A model generated the notes under the pieces. The model searched no databases. It was not told the DNA's origin and saw only the letters and a program-made list of their open reading frames with translations. Position numbers and translations under genes: made by a program. Shown here piece after piece: positions 55,796 through 63,129 of a stretch of 64,000 nt of DNA. How positions within the stretch are numbered: the first letter of the stretch is position 1; every line of letters begins with the position of its first letter. The stretch covers positions 1 through 64,000 of the forward strand of contig NZ_WJIB01000011.1 of the NCBI RefSeq assembly GCF_019400745.1, written 5' to 3'. This DNA comes from Cohnella sp. CFH 77786. Lineage in GTDB: Bacteria > Bacillota > Bacilli > Paenibacillales > Paenibacillaceae.

Positions 55796-56001
55796 GGCGT
55801 TTTCTCGAAAACTGTTATGATTTTAAGAAAACCGCAAAGGAGTTGCAGCCGCGTCGGAACCGCCGATTTACCGACGCTCCCCTTGTGCCGTATGATCGCG
55901 GTATCAAGGGGGCTGCAACGTTTGTAAGCGAATTCACGAACCTTGATAATCGCCGGCAACGCAGAATCCAAAAATCGAAAAGGGACGGTGCATTCATTTT
56001 G
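55796..56001 (+). promoter_or_regulatory. Promoter and structured leader, copy 2
   Basis: The promoter has -10 TATGAT (55816-55821) in the extended form TGTTATGAT. The leader starts CGCAAAGGAGTT (55833) and folds well. GTTGCAGCC (about 55842-55850) pairs with GGCTGCAAC as a closing stem. Inside are GCGTCGG/CCGACGC and CCCCTTG/CAAGGGG, the latter capped by GCCG-TATGATCG-CGGT. This is a three-way-junction shape. Relative to copy 1, stem bases change in a compensating way (T-G to G-C) while the TATGAT loop is kept. A cre site lies at 55922. Confidence 0.68.
55922..55937 (+). promoter_or_regulatory. CcpA cre site (leader copy 2)
   Basis: TTGTAAGCGAATTCAC matches the cre consensus at all but the last position and is nearly identical to the copy at 50162, at the same place in the homologous leader. 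Confidence 0.65.
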
Positions 56002-57582
56002 ATGCAGAAAAAGAAGACCGGAAACAGAGTTACGGCGTTCACCCTGTTAGCGGCGATCATGCTGCTAACCACGGTGCTTGCGGGGTGCTCGGGCAAAAAT
56101 AACGGAGCGGAAGCCGAAACCCAATCCGCTTCGCCCAGCCCGAGCGCAAGCGGGAGCGCGTCCGCCAGCGCATCGGCGTCGTCCGATCTGCCTGAACCGG
56201 CGACTCTCCGGCTGTTGGTCGAGCTTTCCCCGATCGCGCCGGCCAACAATGATTGGGCCGTATGGAAGTGGATCAAGGAGAAAACGAATATCACGATCAA
56301 GGAGGAGACCCTGACGGGTGACCGCGATCCGTCTTTGGCGCTCGCCATCTCTTCCGGCGACATGCCGGATTTGATGGCCGTGTTCCCTCCCGAAGCCCAG
56401 AAGTACGGGGCGCAGGGCGCTTTCCTGGATTTGTCCCCGCATCTGGACCAAATGCCCCATCTGAAAGCTTTTTTGCAGGCCAGACCCGATGTCGCCCAAA
56501 GAATGACGTCGCCGGGCGGAGAAATCTACCAGGTGGTGAACGACGGCATGGGCGCGGGCAATCAGACCGTGTTTTTCTACCGGGACGACGTTTTCGCGAA
56601 GCATTCGCTCCAGGAGCCGAAAACCTGGGATGAGCTGTACGAAACGGCGAAGAAGTTGAAAGAGCTGTATCCGGACAGCTATCCTTTCGTTTTCCGCCAC
56701 GGCATCAATACCTTGAAATATTTCGGTCCGTCGTTCGGCGTCTATCCGGAATTTTACGAGGATAAGGATACCGGCAAGATCAAGCACGGGGTGACCGATC
56801 CCGGCTTTAAGAAACTGGTCGAATATTTGAACAAGTTCTACAAGGAAGGCCTGACGCCGCCGGATTGGCTCTCGATGGACTATAAGGCGTGGACGCAATT
56901 CATCACCACGGGCAAATCGTTCATGACGATCCAATTTATCGGACAAATCGAAGTGATGAACGCGCAGCTTCAGAACGGCGCCCATTTGAAATTCATGGCG
57001 CCTCCGACCGGAACCGGGAGCAAAGGCTATATCCCGAACACGAACTACGAGGAATACGGTTTCGCCGTTTCTTCCAAAACGAAGAATTTGGACGCCGTGC
57101 TGCGTTATCTCGACTTCCTCTACTCCGACGAAGGCAAAGAGCTTCTCAGCTGGGGCAAAGAAGGGGAATCGTACACGGTCGTAGACGGCAAACGGAAGTT
57201 CCTGCCGCAGTTCAAAGAGCCGAACGATCTTCGCAAACAGCTGGGAATGTTTACGACGGGCGCGTACGGCGTAGCCGACTTCGAAGCGTCGAAATCGCTC
57301 AGCAACGAGAATGAGCAATATGCGTATACCGAAGCCGCCAAATATCAATTCCCCAGCATCAACGCGCTGCCTCCGCTGACCAGCGAAGAGAAAAGCGCCA
57401 TCGCGAACACGGAAGAGCAGGTTAAAAAATATTACGATACGTCCGTCGCCAAGTTCATCATGGGCCAAACGCCGATGACGGAATGGGACGCGTTCCTGGC
57501 CGAGCTGAAGAACCTGGGCTCGCAGAAGATCATCGACGCCTACCAAGTCGGATTGGACCGCCTGAAAAAGAACATGAAGTAA
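56002..57582 (+). CDS. Extracellular solute-binding lipoprotein (LplA-like)
   Basis: A protein of about 526 aa. The signal peptide ends in lipobox VLAGC (Cys near 29), followed by a Ser/Ala/Pro linker (about 40-60) and a family-1 type solute-binding domain of the LplA group (TWDELYETAKKLKELYPDSY, shown only in outline, about 210). It binds oligosaccharide at the membrane and delivers it to the two permeases downstream. The start is uncertain: ATG 56002 and TTG 55999 both lie 11 or more bases from GGGACGG. The gene is controlled by leader copy 2. Confidence 0.88.
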   Translation: MQKKKTGNRVTAFTLLAAIMLLTTVLAGCSGKNNGAEAETQSASPSPSASGSASASASASSDLPEPATLRLLVELSPIAPANNDWAVWKWIKEKTNITIKEETLTGDRDPSLALAISSGDMPDLMAVFPPEAQKYGAQGAFLDLSPHLDQMPHLKAFLQARPDVAQRMTSPGGEIYQVVNDGMGAGNQTVFFYRDDVFAKHSLQEPKTWDELYETAKKLKELYPDSYPFVFRHGINTLKYFGPSFGVYPEFYEDKDTGKIKHGVTDPGFKKLVEYLNKFYKEGLTPPDWLSMDYKAWTQFITTGKSFMTIQFIGQIEVMNAQLQNGAHLKFMAPPTGTGSKGYIPNTNYEEYGFAVSSKTKNLDAVLRYLDFLYSDEGKELLSWGKEGESYTVVDGKRKFLPQFKEPNDLRKQLGMFTTGAYGVADFEASKSLSNENEQYAYTEAAKYQFPSINALPPLTSEEKSAIANTEEQVKKYYDTSVAKFIMGQTPMTEWDAFLAELKNLGSQKIIDAYQVGLDRLKKNMK

Positions 57583-57592
57583 AGAGAATCGC

Positions 57593-57635
57593 GACAGGGC
57601 TGGACGCCTCTTGACGACGTTCAGCCTTGTCTTTT
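57593..57635 (+). terminator. Hairpin between binding protein and permease genes
   Basis: GACAGGGCTG pairs with CAGCCTTGTC (one G-T pair), then TTTTC. It probably acts as a partial terminator or mRNA stabiliser that keeps binding protein in excess over permeases. Confidence 0.7.
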
Positions 57636-57653
57636 CGGGAAGGAGAACCGGCA

Positions 57654-58562
57654 TTGAAGCCATCTATCATAGGGCAACTGAAACGCGACCGCATCTTTCT
57701 GCTGCTGCTGGCACCCGTCCTGGTCTACTACGTTCTGTTCAAGTACGTTCCCATGTTCGGAATCGTGATCTCATTCATGGACTACAACTTGTTTAAGGGC
57801 CTTGCGGGAAGTCCGTGGGTGGGTCTTAAATATTACAGGCAGTTCTTCGAAAACCGCGATGCCTTCGTCATCATCAAAAATACGGTGCTCCTCGGAGGAT
57901 ACAAGCTTCTGTTCGGATTTCCGGCGCCCATCATTCTCGCCCTGATGCTCAATGAACTGAAGGGCAAGATCTTTAAACGGTTCGTGCAGTCGGTCAGCTA
58001 CCTGCCTTACTTCCTGTCCACCGTCGTGGTCTCGAGCATGATCGTGATGCTGTTGTCGCCCAGCACCGGCTGGCTCAACCATATGATTCAACGGATGGGG
58101 TTTCCGGCGATCAACTTCCTGCAGGAAGCCGAATGGTTCCGGACGATTTACGTCAGCTCGGAAATCTGGCAGCAGGCGGGCTGGAGTTCCATTATCTTTC
58201 TGGCGGCCATCACGACCATCGATCCGCAGCTGTACGAGGCGGCGACGGTGGACGGCGCTGGAAGGCTGAAACAGATCTGGCACGTGACGCTGCCCGGGAT
58301 CGCGACGACCGTCGTCATCATGTTCATTCTACAGATCGGACAGGTGCTGGAAATCGGCTTCGAAAAGGTATTTTTACTGTCCAACGTGGCCACTTACGAC
58401 ACGTCGGACATTATCTCGACTTATGTGTACCGGGTGGGCCTTCTGCAAGGGGGATACAGCTACGGCACGGCGATCGATTTGTTCATGGGAGTCATCGGAT
58501 TCGTGCTCGTCTATGCGAGCAACAAGCTCAGCCGCAGATATGGGGAAACGAGTCTATGGTAA
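57654..58562 (+). CDS. Sugar ABC permease (LplB-like)
   Basis: A 302-aa permease with six helices and the EAA loop EAATVDGAGRLKQIWHVTLP (about 202-221). TTG 57654 with AAGGAG eight bases upstream is preferred to the TTG at 57627 inside the hairpin. It forms the channel with the next gene product. No ATPase is encoded here, so a shared MsmX-type ATPase elsewhere is expected, as is usual for LplABC/YtcP systems. Confidence 0.92.
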   Translation: MKPSIIGQLKRDRIFLLLLAPVLVYYVLFKYVPMFGIVISFMDYNLFKGLAGSPWVGLKYYRQFFENRDAFVIIKNTVLLGGYKLLFGFPAPIILALMLNELKGKIFKRFVQSVSYLPYFLSTVVVSSMIVMLLSPSTGWLNHMIQRMGFPAINFLQEAEWFRTIYVSSEIWQQAGWSSIIFLAAITTIDPQLYEAATVDGAGRLKQIWHVTLPGIATTVVIMFILQIGQVLEIGFEKVFLLSNVATYDTSDIISTYVYRVGLLQGGYSYGTAIDLFMGVIGFVLVYASNKLSRRYGETSLW

Positions 58563-58577
58563 GGGAGTGCATGCGGA

Positions 58578-59444
58578 TTGAAAAAGCATACGGGTCTTTT
58601 CGACGTCGTTAACGTTCTGCTGCTGGGCATCTTCGCTTGCGCCATGCTGTTTCCCTTCGTCCACATGGCAGCGGTCTCGGTAAGCTCCGCCGAATATGTG
58701 GTCGGTAACCAGGTCGGTCTTTGGCCCAAAGGGATCAATTTCGATGCCTATACCGCCGTTTTTCAAGATCGCCGCATTCTGGTCGGTTACCAAAATACGC
58801 TCGTTTACGTCGCGTTGGGGACCACTCTATCGCTTATCTTCACGACCATGGGAGCCTATTCGTTGTCGAGGAGGAACCTCGTCTTCGGCAGAACGTTCAT
58901 GCTGATGATCGTTTTCACTATGCTGTTCACGGGCGGGCTCATCCCGACTTATCTCGTGGTGCGGAGCTACGGTTTGCTGGATACGATCTGGGCCATGGTG
59001 CTGCCGGGGCTCGTTTCCTCGTGGTACCTGATCATCATGCGCACGTTCTTTCAAGGCATTCCGCGGGAGCTCGAGGAGTCCGGCACAATCGACGGGTTAT
59101 CCGATCTGGGCATCCTGCTGAGAATCGTGCTTCCCCTGTCGAAGCCCGTGATTTTAACGATCTCGTTGTTCTACGCGGTGCAAATTTGGGGCAACTTCTT
59201 CTACGCGCTTATTTTCATTCGGGATGCCGGCTTGATGCCGCTTCAAGTGATCATTCGGAACATCGTCATGATCGGTCAGTACTCGGACACGACCGTTAGC
59301 TCTGCCATCGGCGACAAGAACGTGATATTGGAATCTTTGAAGTATGCGGTGATACTCGTCGGCACGCTGCCGATCATGCTGGTGTATCCGTTCATTCAGA
59401 AACATTTCGTCAAAGGCGCCATGATGGGGTCGGTAAAAGGATGA
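58578..59444 (+). CDS. Sugar ABC permease (LplC/YtcP-like)
   Basis: A 288-aa permease with six helices and the coupling loop EESGTIDGLSDLGILLRIVL (about 172-191). It ends in FVKGAMMGSVKG, the typical LplC/YtcP C-terminus. TTG 58578 lies ten bases after AAGGGAG. The nearer ATG at 58571 is in another frame. It is co-transcribed with the upstream permease. Confidence 0.92.
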   Translation: MKKHTGLFDVVNVLLLGIFACAMLFPFVHMAAVSVSSAEYVVGNQVGLWPKGINFDAYTAVFQDRRILVGYQNTLVYVALGTTLSLIFTTMGAYSLSRRNLVFGRTFMLMIVFTMLFTGGLIPTYLVVRSYGLLDTIWAMVLPGLVSSWYLIIMRTFFQGIPRELEESGTIDGLSDLGILLRIVLPLSKPVILTISLFYAVQIWGNFFYALIFIRDAGLMPLQVIIRNIVMIGQYSDTTVSSAIGDKNVILESLKYAVILVGTLPIMLVYPFIQKHFVKGAMMGSVKG

Positions 59445-59474
59445 TAGACGTCTGCATGGGAGGAGGGACCGCTT

Positions 59475-60488
59475 TTGGCCGCATCGTTCTGGAAAAGCAA
59501 TTTGACGGAAATCGCGGAAGGCATGTCGAAGGTCGCGCGGGGACGAGCCGGAATCCTGGCTTCTTCGGCCGGAGGGCGGGACATCTGGATGGCCGAATAC
59601 GGCGAGAAGGAGGACTTCGGCCGGAGAGCCAATTACAATTCGGCATGCGGCGCGGGAAATCCGGAATTTTACGCACGCAAAGGCGAAGACGCCAAACCCG
59701 TTCTGCTGCTCGTCGGAGGCGTACACGGCGGGGAGCTCGAGGGGATTGCCGCCGTCATGAACCTCATCCGTTTGCTTGAAACCGGAACGGATTATCGGGG
59801 GAGACGGCACGATTACGTATATGATTATGCCCATCGATTCCGGCTGCTCCTCATCCCCTGCCTGAATCCCGACGGCCGGGCCAGGCTGCCGGTCGATACG
59901 CTGATCGATGCCCCTTACGAGAAATTCGTTTATTGGATGCAAGGGACGTGGAAAGACGGAACGCTCTGCGCGTGGCCGGACTGCAAGGCGGTTCATCCGA
60001 TCAAGGATGCTTCCGGTTTTCTGGGATCCTACTTCAACGATGACGGGGTCAACTTCATGCATGACAACTTCTTCGCTCCCATGGCGCGGGAAACGGCAGC
60101 GCTGCTTGAATTGTCGGAGCGGGAAGCGGTCGATTTCCACGTCTCGCTGCACGGAGGAGCGAACTCGCCGATTCATTTTCCGGCGATTCCTTACTTGCCC
60201 GCGTCCGTCAAACGGAAGCACCAGGCGTTCAACGAGCGGATGGAAGCGGCTTGCCGGAGGAGGGGCCTTCCGTTCGCCCTGGTGGATCAAGCCGCGGCGG
60301 ACGGAGCGGGTCGCCCGTTTCCGTCCTTCAATTTGACGTCGGCGGTCCATCATACCTGCGGCGGAATGAGCATGACTTTCGAGTCCAATATGGGGCTTGA
60401 CGCGCCGGGAGACAAATTGACGGAGGAAGAGATTTTGGACAGTCATTTCGTTTTGTTCGAAGAGATGTTCCGGTTTGCCTTGCGGTAG
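59475..60488 (+). CDS. M14-family zinc carboxypeptidase-like protein
   Basis: A 337-aa enzyme from TTG 59475 (GGAGGAGG eight bases upstream). The zinc site is VHGGELEG (His and Glu about 82-85) and the third ligand His in VDFHVSLHGG (about 220). The catalytic Glu is probably in MTFESNMG (about 305). There is no signal peptide. M14 enzymes remove C-terminal amino acids or deacylate small conjugates. It follows the sugar permeases by 30 bp and so should act on an imported compound, perhaps an amino-acid-substituted sugar (inference). Confidence 0.82.
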   Translation: MAASFWKSNLTEIAEGMSKVARGRAGILASSAGGRDIWMAEYGEKEDFGRRANYNSACGAGNPEFYARKGEDAKPVLLLVGGVHGGELEGIAAVMNLIRLLETGTDYRGRRHDYVYDYAHRFRLLLIPCLNPDGRARLPVDTLIDAPYEKFVYWMQGTWKDGTLCAWPDCKAVHPIKDASGFLGSYFNDDGVNFMHDNFFAPMARETAALLELSEREAVDFHVSLHGGANSPIHFPAIPYLPASVKRKHQAFNERMEAACRRRGLPFALVDQAAADGAGRPFPSFNLTSAVHHTCGGMSMTFESNMGLDAPGDKLTEEEILDSHFVLFEEMFRFALR

Positions 60489-60614
60489 TCCATGGGGGAG
60501 TGTCGCTACCGGGTAACGTATTTATGTATACGATAACATATGTATGTGATGGCGTAATTTCATGCGTTTTATTGCACGACCCACGTCAATGAATCTAGCG
60601 CGGGAGGAACCGCC

Positions 60615-61808
60615 ATGGCAAACCAAACGTTATCCGCTTTACTGCGGGCTCAATTAAAAGAGCTGAAAGACCGCGGGCTTTACAATAAGATCGAACCGCT
60701 GGACAGTCCGAACGGCCCCGTCGTCCGCATGAACGGCCGGGAGTTCGTGAACCTGTCTTCCAACAACTATTTGGGCTTGGCTGCGGACAAGAGGCTGGTG
60801 GACGCCGCGATCGAGGCGACGATTCGGTTCGGGGTGGGAAGCGGAGCCGTTCGAACCATTAACGGGACGCTCTCTTTGCATGTCGCATTGGAAGAGAAAC
60901 TGGCCGCTTTCAAAGGAACAGAAGCCGCCGTAACCTATCAATCGGGCTTTAACTGCAACATGGCGGCCATCTCCGCGGTGATGGGCGAGGGAGATGCCAT
61001 CCTGTCGGATGAGCTGAATCACGCTTCCATTATCGACGGCTGCCGGTTGACGAAAGCCAAAGTCATTCGATACCGCCACTCCGACATGGACGACTTGCGG
61101 GAGAAGGCGAAGGAAGCCAGGGAATCCGGCTCGTTCCGGAAAATCATGGTCATCACGGACGGCGTATTCTCGATGGACGGCGACATCGCGAAGCTTCCTG
61201 AAATCGTGGGCATCGCGGAGGAGTTTGATCTGATTACCTACGTGGACGATGCGCACGGTTCCGGGGTGCTCGGAGGCGGAGCGGGCACCGCCAAGCATTT
61301 TGGCCTGTCGGGAAAGATCGATTTTCAAATCGGTACGTTATCGAAGGCCGTCGGCGTCGTAGGGGGTTACGTGGCGGGAACGCGCGAAGTCGTCGAGTGG
61401 CTCAAGGCGCGCAGCCGTCCATTCCTCTTCTCGACCGCGCTGCCGCCGGGGACGGTCGCGGCATGCATCGCGGCGATCGACGTCCTGAAAGCAAGCAAGC
61501 AGCTTCAAGACCGCCTTTGGGCAAACGCCGCGTACCTGCAAACGGGACTCCGGGCGCTCGGCTTCTCTACGGGTCAAACCGCCACGCCGATTACCCCTTG
61601 TCTCATCGGCGACGAGGAGACCACTCAGCGCTTCAGCAAGCGATTGTACGAGGAAGGCATTAACGCGAAAGCGATCGTCTTCCCGACCGTGCCGAAGGGG
61701 ACCGGAAGAATCCGGAACATGCCTACCGCCGAGCATACGACGGAGATGCTGGATCGCGCGCTGGCCGCTTACGGGAAAATCGGCCGCGAGCTCGGCATCA
61801 TACGATAA
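60615..61808 (+). CDS. kbl: Glycine C-acetyltransferase (2-amino-3-ketobutyrate CoA ligase)
   Basis: A 397-aa alpha-oxoamine synthase of fold type I. The PLP Lys is in [14 protein letters not shown] (about 243). The [10 protein letters not shown] motif (about 212) and SSNNYLGLA near the N-terminus match KBL. It cleaves 2-amino-3-oxobutyrate with CoA to glycine and acetyl-CoA, the second step of threonine breakdown. The first-step enzyme is the next gene. GGGAGGA precedes ATG 60615. Confidence 0.95.
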   Translation: MANQTLSALLRAQLKELKDRGLYNKIEPLDSPNGPVVRMNGREFVNLSSNNYLGLAADKRLVDAAIEATIRFGVGSGAVRTINGTLSLHVALEEKLAAFKGTEAAVTYQSGFNCNMAAISAVMGEGDAILSDELNHASIIDGCRLTKAKVIRYRHSDMDDLREKAKEARESGSFRKIMVITDGVFSMDGDIAKLPEIVGIAEEFDLITYVDDAHGSGVLGGGAGTAKHFGLSGKIDFQIGTLSKAVGVVGGYVAGTREVVEWLKARSRPFLFSTALPPGTVAACIAAIDVLKASKQLQDRLWANAAYLQTGLRALGFSTGQTATPITPCLIGDEETTQRFSKRLYEEGINAKAIVFPTVPKGTGRIRNMPTAEHTTEMLDRALAAYGKIGRELGIIR

Positions 61809-61820
61809 TGTAAGGAGAGA

Positions 61821-61870
61821 CTTTGAGCTTTGCTCAAAGATCCCTATGTAGTGCTCAAAGATCCCTATGT
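61821..61870 (+). repeat. Hairpin plus 18-bp direct repeat in the kbl-tdh gap
   Basis: CTTTGAGC-TTT-GCTCAAAG (61821-61839) is a perfect 8-bp hairpin. GCTCAAAGATCCCTATGT occurs at 61832-61849 and again at 61853-61870, a 21-bp period. The repeat is in frame with the dehydrogenase gene, so a TTG at 61830 could extend it by a repeated LKDPYV peptide. Confidence 0.85.
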
Positions 61871-61886
61871 CAGGAGGGAAATCAAC

Positions 61887-62858
61887 ATGAGGCGGATTCT
61901 CGTGACCGGCGCGCTTGGCCAGATCGGGCGGGATTTGACGGCCCGGCTGCGCGGAATATACGGCCATGATGCGGTTTTGGCGAGCGACATCCGCGGCGAT
62001 CATGGCGAGGCTTCGTCCGGACCGTTCCGGCTGGTGGACGTTGCCGACGGCGATGCACTCTGCGAAGCGGCCAAAGATCACGGAGCCGATACGATCATCC
62101 ATCTGGCGGCTTTGCTGTCCGCAACGGCGGAATCGAAGCCGATGCTCGCCTGGCAGTTGAACATAGGGGGACTGTTGAACGCGTTGGAAGCGGCAAGAGT
62201 TCTCGGCTGCCGGCTCTTTACGCCGAGTTCGATCGCCGCCTTCGGAGCCGGTACGCCCAAAAAAGGCACGCCGCAGGATACGCTCCAGCGCCCCTCCACG
62301 ATGTACGGCATTAGCAAAGTGTCGGGCGAGCTGCTCTGCGATTACTATTTTCATAAATACGGAGTGGACACGAGAGGCCTTCGCTTTCCCGGGTTGATCT
62401 CGCACGCCGCTCCCCCGGGAGGCGGGACGACCGATTATGCCGTGGACATGTACGTTAGCGCCGTGAAGTCCGGCCAATATAGGTCATACCTCGGTCCAGG
62501 GACCTTTCTCGACATGATGTACATGCCGGATGCGGTCGAATCGGTTATCCGGCTCATGGAAGCGGACGCTACCCGGCTGAAGCATCGGAACGCCTTTAAC
62601 GTAACGGCGATGAGCGTCGATCCGGAAGCAATCGCGTCCAGCATCCGCAGACGCATCCCGGATTTCCGGCTCGAATACGACATCGATCCGGTTCGTCAGG
62701 CCATCGCGGACGGGTGGCCAGACGCGCTTGACGCGTCGGCGGCGCGGGAAGAGTGGGGGTTTCGGGCGAAATACGATTTGGACGGCATGACCGACGACAT
62801 GCTGTCGAACCTGTCCGGAAAGCCGTTATACGGCGGTAATGAGGCGATTTTGCAATGA
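61887..62858 (+). CDS. L-threonine 3-dehydrogenase, SDR-epimerase type
   Basis: A 323-aa extended SDR. NAD motif VTGALGQIGRDL (about 6-17), HLAALLSA (about 76) and the catalytic YGISKVSGE (about 143-151) match the short, epimerase-like threonine dehydrogenases (FLOR-1 type) rather than the zinc MDR enzyme. It oxidises threonine to 2-amino-3-oxobutyrate, the substrate of the upstream kbl product. ATG 61887 with AGGAGG nine bases upstream is preferred to TTG 61830. Confidence 0.92.
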   Translation: MRRILVTGALGQIGRDLTARLRGIYGHDAVLASDIRGDHGEASSGPFRLVDVADGDALCEAAKDHGADTIIHLAALLSATAESKPMLAWQLNIGGLLNALEAARVLGCRLFTPSSIAAFGAGTPKKGTPQDTLQRPSTMYGISKVSGELLCDYYFHKYGVDTRGLRFPGLISHAAPPGGGTTDYAVDMYVSAVKSGQYRSYLGPGTFLDMMYMPDAVESVIRLMEADATRLKHRNAFNVTAMSVDPEAIASSIRRRIPDFRLEYDIDPVRQAIADGWPDALDASAAREEWGFRAKYDLDGMTDDMLSNLSGKPLYGGNEAILQ

Positions 62859-63129
62859 TACGCTTAACGGTCAAGGAGAATGCTGCAAAACCCGGTGTTA
62901 TGGCGTATCGTAAACGGGCTGCGCATCTCGTTCGCCACGCTGATCGAAGAGGCGGATTCGAAGTGACGGTTGCGAAGCCCGACGAGCTGGAGCCGTTCTT
63001 GGAAGAACAAGTCGGTTATCGCGCCTATCCGTGCTGGCGCCAGTCTGCGAGCACGGCTCCTAGCCGCATCATGACGGGGTGGCTGAACGCTCGATTTCGT
63101 TTGCCAATTCGGGTTTCGGAGGCGATAAG
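62855..63129 (+). other. Gap with doubtful ORF remnant
   Basis: A frame from ATG 62855 overlaps the tdh stop and reads some plausible peptide (PDELEPFLEEQVGYRAYPCW near 63000) but then continues out of frame through the DUF4091 gene to 63304. It lacks a good SD. It may be a degraded gene piece; nothing else is seen. Confidence 0.3.

Noticed and set aside
56065..57663. A 532-codon antisense ORF opposite the binding-protein gene
   Set aside because: Shadow of the lipoprotein gene; no SD and no family features.
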